This document shows, piece after piece, positions 56,780-64,000 of a stretch of 64,000 bases of DNA. The stretch comes from Phlebotomus papatasi. Lineage: Eukaryota > Arthropoda > Insecta > Diptera > Psychodidae. Numbering within the stretch: the first letter of the stretch is position 1; each line of letters starts with the position of its first letter. The translations under genes were made by a program, and so were the position numbers. Location of the stretch: contig NC_077223.1 in assembly GCF_024763615.1 (NCBI RefSeq), positions 92,876,627-92,940,626 on the forward strand. Direction: 5' to 3'. Under the pieces are notes generated by a model. That model saw only the letters and a list, made by a program, of their open reading frames with translations, did no database searches and was not told the DNA's origin.

Positions 56780-57015
56780 CCGGCATACCGCGTTTAGATC
56801 AGGAAAATTTCATAAAGTTGAAATTTACATCCATTTCTTTCTTAAATGCTTTGCATATGTCTATCCTAATCTTTCGCACTCTCCTTCTTTTGAATTGAAC
56901 ATCACACTAAATTAGATTTAGTTCATTCCGGTTCATTTTGAAACCGAAAGAGTGCGGTAGACCCATGCAAATCTTTTGAAAAAGAAAGGGACGCAAATTT
57001 CGATTTTAAAAAGTT
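56780..57015. mobile_element. MITE, GGCTCAGGCACA family (copy 2, worn)
   Basis: CGTTTAGATCAGGAAAATTTCATAAAG-like sequence on the left and AAATTTCGATTTTAAAAAGT on the right match the arms of 38519-38780. CTTTCGCACTCTCCTTCTTTT is shared in the middle. The outer ends are eroded. Confidence 0.55.
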
Positions 57016-57087
57016 ATATCGAGTTTAAAAAATGTACCAAATGCATTATGTTACCAATCTTTTCGACAAAGATAGGTGAAATTTCGT

Positions 57088-57172
57088 ATTCAAAATGGTA
57101 TAGAATAGGATGTCAATAGGCCCTGACATGAGTTTTTAAAGTGTCAATAGGTGTTCCTTTTACTCTATGTAT
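57088..57172. repeat. Half copy of GGAACACCTATTGACAC MITE
   Basis: GTCAATAGGCCCTGACATGA, GTTTTTAAAGTGTCAATAGG and TGTTCCTTTTACTCTA are the inverted left half of the family at 20565 and 57777. The other half is missing. Confidence 0.6.
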
Positions 57173-57348
57173 TTAAACGGTACAATGTCACTATCAAACT
57201 TTATGAATTTCTATCTTTTCCTCTTTTCCAAGAAAAAAATGTTGGGAATTGTACGCATACCGCGGTCTGTCATTTGACCGAGCGCGCTAGGAAAAACAAC
57301 CAAAAACGGTCGGTAGGCTTAGTTTTAACGATCGATATTAAGTTGTTA

Positions 57349-57549
57349 GGCAGTCTTCAGACTTGAGGTTTAGTCCAGTTCTCAAAGCTCTCAAAATCCT
57401 GAATAGCGAGCAATTTTATTGCCTTTTGAATCTATAGGTCACTTATCTTTAATGATCCAATTCTAAGTTAAATTTTTCCAAAAAATCGTGATTGATGAGA
57501 AATTAGTGCAGTTAAGCTATATCGCTAAGTCTTAGGTCTGAAGCCCGTA
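57349..57549. mobile_element. MITE with CTTAGGTCTGAAG ends, TSD TTA (copy 2)
   Basis: 201 bp flanked by TTA at 57346-57348 and 57550-57552. GGCAGTCTTCAGACTTGAGG on the left, CTAAGTCTTAGGTCTGAAGC on the right. It matches 54743-54945 along its length. Confidence 0.8.
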
Positions 57550-57776
57550 TTATTGACTAAAAGTCGTTCGAGATTAACATAAAAGCTCAATGCTTCAAAA
57601 AATACTGTGTTCCAAATTAATCTTGTAAATTCTAAAATTCCTAGATCTTATTGGCAGACATATTTTATTTTTTGAAACTAAGTGAATTACCCAAATTGTT
57701 CTCTATTATGATCTTTAAAATGAAACCCCATAGATATTGTGTACATCAAAAGAAGCACTAATGATCTGATGGATGA

Positions 57777-58009
57777 TAGGGTGAAAGGAACGTCTATTGA
57801 CACTTTAAGAACTCGTGTCAGCACTTATTGACACCCTACTCTGTACCATTTGGGATATGAAATTTGAACATCTCTGTTTATAGTAAAAGGTATATTACAG
57901 AAAAAACGTTATATTACTTATATTTTACTAGATACATTAAATAATTTTCAATATTTTGACAAAAGTGTCAATAGGGGTTCCCTGGCGAACAGACGTTCCT
58001 CCGACCCTA
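57777..58009. mobile_element. MITE, GGAACACCTATTGACAC family (copy 3)
   Basis: TAGGGTGAAAGGAACGTCTA on the left and AGACGTTCCTCCGACCCTA on the right are inverted. CTCGTGTCAGCACTTATTGA and TTTTGACAAAAGTGTCAATA blocks match copy 1. 233 bp, the same length as copy 1. Confidence 0.8.
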
Positions 58010-58074
58010 GTTGAAAATGGCCAAAGTCTTTTACTGGTCGAACTAGTTTGAACTCTAGCGAGAGAGCAGTTTAT

Positions 58075-58282
58075 AAGGTAAAATGGGGTAATTTGGAATC
58101 ATTTCCAATTTGACACATTTGAGATTTCCTCATTGTTTTAAATGGGAAAAGAAAAATGGAAGACCACAAAATAGAAGTAAATGAACAGTAAGAAAAGAAG
58201 TTACAGCTTTTACATATCTAAAACAGTGAATGAATCTCAAAATACCAAATTATTAATAGTCCCAAATTACCCAATTTTACCC
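58075..58282. mobile_element. MITE, TIR AAGGTAAAATGGGGTAATTT
   Basis: AAGGTAAAATGGGGTAATTT on the left pairs with AAATTACCCAATTTTACCCT on the right, ~208 bp. AATTTGGAATCA and TAGTCCCAAATT continue the arms. Non-coding. Confidence 0.75.
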
Positions 58283-58384
58283 TCCATAATAATCTGTCAA
58301 ACTTTCGGCCTTTCAAAATTTCCGTCCCTCATTCATCGGTGACCACTTTCTTCATTTTTTTTTTAAAACGTTTTTCGAGAATTA

Positions 58385-58800
58385 TGACGCTGTTTGTCCG
58401 TTACTAGACCAAGAGGTTAAACGGGTGGGGAAATCTTGAAGTCTTTCGAGGACTGTCTCCCATAATTTGACCTCAGAACTATTGACATAACTCTCATTTT
58501 GCCCACTTCTTTTCCTCACCAGACCATGTTTTTGGAAATTGCTCGAAAATTCCTCGTTCATTCTTTCAATCCTAGATATATTAGAGGTCACTTAGGGCTA
58601 AGATTTCATTCTTATACGAAAATGCCGTTGAAATATTTCTAATAACGCGTTTTCAGGATCAAAGCGAAAATGGGTCAGATTTGAGTTCATTGGAAAGATG
58701 TAAATTAGTTCCAATCAGCTACAAACCGATTACCTGGTTTACAACCGACAACATTTTTTTTTAATCCAAAATTCAATTTTGGCAATTTGAGATCTAATGG
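58385..58800 (+). repeat. Dispersed GTTTGTCCGT repeat, long copy
   Basis: GACGCTGTTTGTCCGTTACT starts it. CTCAGAACTATTGACATAAC, CACCAGACCATGTTTTTGGA and TTCTAATAACGCGTTTTCAG follow, then TTCCAATCAGCTACAAACCG from the second half of the family. It shows that the two half-repeats seen elsewhere are one unit of ~400 bp or more. Confidence 0.55.
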
Positions 58801-58805
58801 TGTAA

Positions 58806-58984
58806 TAGAACAAGGTGGCTAAATCAAATTCAGGATCTTGCGTGGGAGCACCTTGGGATCGAACCCGAACATCTTCCTGAAGTGGCGGAGGGTCGACAGG
58901 CGTGGGTTGTTAACCTTGATGTATGGGCCCGCGGCCGCGACCCCAATAGGGGTAAGCGGTTCAAAATGATGATGATGATGATGC
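58806..58984 (+). mobile_element. RTE-type retroposon 3' end with GAT tail
   Basis: Encodes TRWLNQIQDLAWEHLGIE, PEHLPEVAEGRQAWVVN, LDVWARGRDPNRGKRFKM. It then runs into a (GAT)n tail at ~58968-58983 that is also read as Met codons. It is severely 5'-truncated, as usual for such copies. Short tandem tails are typical of RTE elements. Same 3' UTR as 32280-32340. Confidence 0.8.
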
Positions 58985-59118
58985 AAATGATTAAAGCGTC
59001 TGAAGGGACATTTTTCACGATATATTATAAAATGAAGAAAAAAAATTTACAAAATGGCCAAAGAGATCCTTGGTTTAAAGGTCTTGATAATTTAACGATA
59101 GGAGTTATCACAAATAGG

Positions 59119-59317
59119 TCCCGGTCAAAATCCCGAACGCCAAAATCCCGAATTCTTAAAAGTGTCATAGCTATTCCCATGATTGCCTCGCGCGTGCTGC
59201 TGGAGGCAAAGGGAAATCTTCTGTGTCTTAGGAAATTATTCTAAACATTTTCCTCCATATAATTCTTCCCTTTCAGGATTTTGAAAATTGGGGATTTTGG
59301 CTTTCGGGATTTTGACT
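59119..59317 (-). mobile_element. AAAATCCCGAA element (copy 3, opposite strand)
   Basis: GGTCAAAATCCCGAACGCCA at the left and GGGATTTTGGCTTTCGGGAT at the right are inverted. The middle (CTGGAGGCAAAGGGAAATCT, TCTGTGTCTTAGGAAATTAT) is the reverse of 30140-30230. Here the terminal motif is not amplified. Confidence 0.7.
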
Positions 59318-59456
59318 ACCACTGATCACAATTATTGGTTAGTTAATCGCAACTCACTATCGATTTAAAGCACATTTGTATCGTATTAACATTGCAGAGA
59401 ACTCACTATGTCAGGTTTGTAATGTATACATTAGGACATTGATCACATCTTCTTTA

Positions 59457-59566
59457 TGGCGTCTACACACTATAGGAAAAAATGTCCATATTGAAGAGCT
59501 TTTCCTTCACAAGTACAGGAAATTTGCTTCAATATTGACATAAATTGTTCTAGTGTGTAGAGGCCA
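59457..59566. mobile_element. 110-bp foldback MITE, TSD TTA
   Basis: TGGCGTCTACACACTATAGG on the left pairs with TCTAGTGTGTAGAGGCCA on the right. TTA flanks it at 59454-59456 and 59567-59569. TGTCCATATTGAAGAGCTTT is shared with 53455-53559. A lone end (GGCCTCTACACACTAGTAGA) is at 61936. Confidence 0.85.
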
Positions 59567-59648
59567 TTAGTTAGATATTCACGTTTTAGAATCGGAAGAG
59601 ATGAGCTGGTCAACTCCTGCAGCCGTATATCCCCCGATCTTTTTGTTA

Positions 59649-59788
59649 TGCCCTAGACACACTTACGACTTAAGCCGAGAAACGACTTAGTAGAAAATTA
59701 TGGGAATGTAGTTTAACCATTATTTGTAATATAATTACGTTAAGCCATCTCTCGGCTAATCCTCATGTCTGTCAAGTGTCAAGTCCCT
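59649..59788. mobile_element. MITE of the 10381 family (copy 7)
   Basis: TTA (59646-59648) precedes TGCCCTAGACACACTTACGA. The arms are GCCGAGAAACGACTTAG and TAAGCCATCTCTCGGC. The right end is slightly worn (CTGTCAAGTGTCAAG) and no matching TSD is visible there. Confidence 0.75.
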
Positions 59789-60541
59789 CAGGTTCTGAGA
59801 CAAACAACGTTAGAATATAACGATAAATTTTTTGTTAAAGATATTTATTTATTTTCAAACTGTTATATGTTTCTTTTTGTAAAGGGATCTTGGTCATAAT
59901 AACCCGATAGACTTCAGATATCAAAGGGTAAGGGAGAATAAAAAACACCAAAATTGTCTGTTACATCAAAAAAGAATTTAAAAAAAAAAATCATACTTTG
60001 GAAAATTCCCCGAATGGTTTATTAATCGTTTCATATCAGTTGCTAACCAAAACAACTTGAGTAAAAACACAAATAGTCTAAAAACCTCAACGAAATTCTC
60101 AATCCCGTGTTGTGCACACTATACTTTTAGTAATGAGTTACTCTTTTAAAGAACATCATTAATGTAATAGGTAAATAATGCAAAACTCCTTTTAACATAG
60201 TATCTAAATAACAATTTCGTACATTTCGCAAAGTAGGAAAGCTTTACTGTCACTTCTCAATTTTAAACATAACATTTTTAGAATTTACTGTAAGGTCATA
60301 TTTACTGCATTCGTTTCTCTTGAGCTGCGTTATCCTTCGCAAAGATATTGACTTCTCTACTGAATACTTAACAAGTCATTCACCTTTTAATAAAGGAATT
60401 TTTGTGGTGCCATATAAAATATTCTTAAACTCGAATTGTAGTTAAAATTAACTGAATTAGTTCGTATCCATGATTGGAGCTTACGGTCACAGATGGTGTT
60501 ATGGATGCAGAATGGTGAAGAACTAATGTTCCCTTCATTCT

Positions 60542-60610
<69 letters not shown>

Positions 60611-61989
60611 TTATGTATATATATATCTGTCACTTATAAAGAGCCAAAGAGGACAAATGTGTTTTCTCACAGATCCCTTTTAACATCTGCAAAAGTTCAA
60701 TGTAGAGTGCAGGACATCCAACATAACTTCTTTTTTCACAACACACTGACAAAGATAAGTAGAAATTCTTCACGTACCACACAGGGTGCAACTATTAAAT
60801 TGATATTGATCTTATGTATACAAGCAAGCACATGATACAGCACTGGGTCAAGACTCCAGAGATAAACTTACATTGAGTTCAAAAAACGACATAATAAGAA
60901 ATATAGTGGTAACATTCCGAATTTGTGCAGCAATGTTACAAATTGTATATATCCCAAGATACATGTGTTATAAAATTATATTTTCATCTTCATAAAGAAA
61001 AGGCATGGAAGAATTCATCGTTGTTCTTTGATAAAAAAAAAACAAGAAATCTCGTATATACAAAGCTAAGATGTTACAATTTACAGAAATGTCTCGTGTC
61101 TTGGACAATAGAGATTTCACTGTATTTTTCAAATATTACCGCATTATATTAAAATGTTCTGAATATATTCATATCTTACATATCGAAACGCATTTAGTGA
61201 ACAACTCAATAATAAACCATTCTAAATTGATACAGAAAATATTATATTATTCAGTTGGGGATGTTTGTATGTTAAACAAGATGTGTATCCTTGTTCCCAA
61301 TGTAATCATTTGAATAAAACTCTGAGTTTGCATTTTGTGCAACAACGTTGATGTTATTCCTATATTGAATTCTGTTAGCAATTTAGCAATTCAAATTGAA
61401 CAAATACTAGAGAAAATTGTCATTATTTAGGTCTTTTCCAACTGAATACTGTATACAAACTCTTGTTCAGTGTAATCCAATATACTAATTTCCAACTTCA
61501 TATTTTGAAGAAATTCCATGTAACACTGTAAATTAATTCGAAAAACATGCTAATTTTATAGTTGAACCTTTAAGCATTTTTTTCTCAAATTTGAACATGC
61601 AAAAGAGGTACAATACAGAATAAAGCTGGTAATAAATGCAGATCAGCTTATTGTAAGCAATGTTCTCAATGTGTAAAAATATATTAGAGCTTATTTCCAT
61701 AAGAAGTATAGAAAACATACAAGATTAAAAGATTGATGTTTACAGATCATTGCCAAAAGCTACCTACTTATTAAGCGAACCATCATACACTCCTTAATTT
61801 TCCCTGAATTGTTAATACTTTCATCGGTCTATTCTAGCATTAGAAGTCAAACAGTTAGAGATTATGATTTATATGCTTCGGAAACGAAAGTTCTTTAAGT
61901 AAGGTGTCTTTCCTTATGTGATATACAGACTTATGGCCTCTACACACTAGTAGAAATTTCTTTAAAAAATGCCTTTTCAAAGAACAATA
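59789..61989. other. AT-rich non-coding sequence
   Basis: No gene or RNA is recognised. It contains the (TA)n microsatellite at 60546-60603 and a lone MITE end at 61936. Small plus frames at 60605-61313 have no motif. Confidence 0.5.
60546..60603. repeat. (TA)n microsatellite
   Basis: About 29 uninterrupted TA units, with further TATATA runs just downstream. Likely length-variable between individuals. Confidence 0.95.
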
Positions 61990-62238
61990 CTCATGCATAA
62001 TATTTTTCATTAAGACTAAAAATTATTAGTCATTGGTATTGTCAGAAAATTGAATTAATTTTTTGGGCTATTTTTGTCCCTATCGCTCGTAGAGGTAAAA
62101 ATACACCGAATTAGATTCTGTTGGATTTTCCAAAGTCAGATGTAACACGTTTCATTGTTTTTGTTTATCGGTTAAATTTTTATAGTTGATTTTTGGTCCG
62201 CAAAAAGTGTCTCGTCGTTAAAGGGTTAAGCCGCAAAT

Positions 62239-62448
62239 AGGGGAAACTGGGGCAGTGATAAATATGGTGTAGTTATGGACACTGCGAGATCTTAATTAGA
62301 TATTAAATTTCAGAGAACTAAACGTGGACAAGGATGACGATAGTATCTATAAATTCATATAGGTTTAGTTCTCTGAAATTTAATATCTAATTAAGATCTC
62401 GCAGTGTCCATAACTACACCATATTTATCACTGCCCCAGTTTCCCCTA
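62239..62448. mobile_element. MITE, TAGGGGAAACTGGGGCA (copy 6), near-perfect palindrome
   Basis: TAGGGGAAACTGGGGCAGTG pairs with its complement at the right, and the arms match for ~84 bp with no mismatch that I can see. The ~40-bp loop carries GTGGACAAGGATGACGATAG, recognisably the family loop. This is far more symmetrical than the other copies. Confidence 0.85.
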
Positions 62449-62676
62449 TTTGCGCCTTAACCCTTTAACAATGAGACACTTTTTACGGACCGAAGATCAA
62501 CTATAAAAATTTTACCGATAAACAAAATCAATCAAACGTGTTACATCTGACTTCGGAAAATCCAGCATAATCTGATTCGGTGTATTTTTTACCTCTACGA
62601 GCGATAGGGACAAAAATAGCCCAAAAATTTAATTCAATTTTCTGACAATACCAATGACTAATAATTTTTAGTTTTA

Positions 62677-63082
62677 GGGCAGAATCACATTGACAGTAAA
62701 ATGCTCACCGTATTTCGTTAATTTACGCATTGCCATTGCAATTCTTACGCAAATTCTCAATTACCGTATTACCTTATCTCATACTCGGTGCCACTAGGTG
62801 AAAATAATATAAGAAAATTGAAGAAATAAAACGAAAATTCGATATACGGTAAGAAAAAAACTGTACGATTAATTTCTCTTACAGTTTTTTTTTGCTCACC
62901 GTTTATTGAATTTTCTTTTTATTTCATCAATTTTCTGATATTATTTTCACCTAGTGCCACCGAGTATGAGATAAGGTAATACGTTAATCGAGAATTTGTG
63001 GAAGAATTGCAATGGCAATGCGTAAATTAACGAAATACGGTGAGGCTACGGCGAGCATTTTATTGTCAATGTGATTCTGTCC
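62677..63082. mobile_element. PIF/Harbinger-like MITE, TSD TTA
   Basis: GGGCAGAATCACATTGACAG at the left, GTCAATGTGATTCTGTCC at the right. The arms continue through AAAATGCTC, ATTTACGCATTGCCATTGCA and TCTCATACTCGGTGCCACTA. It is flanked by TTA (62674-62676, 63083-63085). 406 bp, non-coding. The GGGC-type ends and TWA target fit PIF/Harbinger. Confidence 0.85.
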
Positions 63083-63668
63083 TTAATGAAAAATATTATG
63101 CAAGAGTATAGTAGTTATAGTATTAGTAGTATAGTAAAAAATTGAAAGTATAAAAAAAAATAAAAACATTTTTTAATATCAGAATTTAAAAAATTCCTAT
63201 TTTTAAGCCTAAATATTTACTATATAGCAAATAGCTGTAGACTTGCAAAAAATATCCTAGATTCCTTCAATCTTCTACTTTGCAATTAGGTACGTAAAAA
63301 CGTAACAAAAATATAACTTGGGGTAGTCAGGAAAAATTACTTTCTTCATGGGACACCGGTGTTCCAATCGTCCCTAAAGGGTTAAGGGTAAATGAACTAT
63401 GCAACATTTTCCTAAAATTCAGTGCGTCTTTGGAAAATCATGTTAAGTTTGCGTATTTCGAAAGTGTTTACTATTTACTGCCTTAGTTTCCTCTACATAT
63501 GTCCTTTGAGCCCAATATTATGATAGTGCTTATCAAAACCCTTAATGTAGGTAAAAGCTTCTGGTAAGCTTCAGCGGAGATATTTACTGGTAAAGTCTGA
63601 TCTCAATGAGAAGTCACCAAGTTATGCCACAATAACAAAAACTGGGATTATTATGAAGCTCACCCAAA

Positions 63669-63846
63669 TGGGGGGAAGTGGGGCAGCTTTGAATGTGGAA
63701 TGTTTCAATAGAACTAAGCCATATCATGAGGTAATCTAACTTATCAATCTGTTTGTGCAGCTAAATTATATCATAAGGCTCAATTTTATTTAAAAATAGG
63801 TTAAAAATCCCAATTTCAAAGCTGCCCAGTGCCCCACTTTCCCCTA
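63669..63846. mobile_element. MITE, TIR GGGGAAGTGGGGCAGC
   Basis: TGGGGGGAAGTGGGGCAGCT on the left and GCTGCCCAGTGCCCCACTTT, CCCCTA on the right. The middle has CATATCATGAGGTAA and TATATCATAAGGCTCA in inverted or repeated form. Relative of 28873-29034. The rest of the window to 64000 shows no feature. Confidence 0.75.
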
Positions 63847-64000
63847 TTGCAATACTGATCACAATTATTTTTATATTGCTTGTAATGCAATTTATATTGT
63901 GCTGTGTTGTATATGTAAAAGAAAATTGGCACAAAAGCATTCGAAAATGCACCAGAGACTACAGAAAAATCATTATGTTCACTGGTAGGGCTGAATGTAC

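Larger units (their letters stand above)
61990..63108. repeat. Large nested palindrome
   Basis: The left arm (61990-62236) and the right arm (62451-63108 minus the insert 62677-63082) are inverted copies of one another (AATTGAATTAATTTTTTGGG, CTATCGCTCGTAGAGGTAAA and GTTAAAGGGTTAAG on the left). The inner part is the MITE 62239-62448. The repeat unit has TTAACCCTTTAA ends like the element at 36387-36670. Its right-hand copy may extend to 63387 (CACCGGTGTTCCAATCGTCC, AAAGGGTTAAG). Confidence 0.8.

Noticed and set aside
1..64000. CRISPR array, operons or bacterial gene content
   Set aside because: Spliced exon, SINE, RTE and MITE content shows eukaryotic DNA. No array of regular direct repeats with unique spacers is present.

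Overview
The window is AT-rich eukaryotic DNA with almost no coding sequence. It is crowded with short palindromic DNA transposons, degraded retroelements and simple repeats. Only one host coding segment is convincing: a 107-bp immunoglobulin-domain exon at 44013-44119 (+), with good splice sites, that matches the first Ig domain of the insect DIP (Dpr-interacting protein) cell-surface family. I found no neighbouring exon on either side, so the window is most likely the inside of a very large neuronal adhesion gene, with introns of about 20 kb or more on the 3' side. The exon points to an insect. The dense load of short TA- and TWA-flanked palindromic elements, an RTE-type retroposon and a tRNA-derived SINE would suit a lower dipteran such as a sand fly. 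The species is inference only.

Layout. Positions 1-2460 hold a degenerate tandem dimer and three stacked short inverted-repeat elements. Positions 2867-6451 are the best-preserved mobile element: a 3.6-kb DNA transposon flanked by ATAT, with terminal and subterminal repeats and an uninterrupted 770-codon DDE-type transposase on the minus strand. From 6.5 to 31 kb the sequence is AT-rich with scattered MITEs, two GC-richer islands (9.4 kb and 20.9-21.4 kb), a pogo/Tc1-like 1.36-kb element (21636-22990) with a MITE inside it, a mariner remnant (14.3 kb) and a SINE with target-site duplication (28142-28418). Positions 31.9-32.8 kb hold three RTE-type retroposon 3' fragments in opposed orientations. 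From 33 to 52 kb come more MITEs, a near-identical 335-bp repeat pair (35.0 and 48.4 kb), a ~1-kb non-coding element in three copies, the DIP-like exon and a degenerate minisatellite (49.1 kb). Positions 53-64 kb are the densest nested region, ending in a large palindrome (61990-63108) whose right arm carries a 406-bp palindromic insertion while the left arm keeps the empty site.

Apart from the transposase and the DIP-like exon I see no gene. The many other short open frames have no recognisable motif, often overlap on opposite strands, and several are just translations of repeats. The repeats fall into two broad mechanistic groups by their ends: elements beginning TAGGGGAA and flanked by TA, and elements flanked by TTA or TAA (PIF/Harbinger-like). 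This suggests that a few transposases mobilised many unrelated short passengers.
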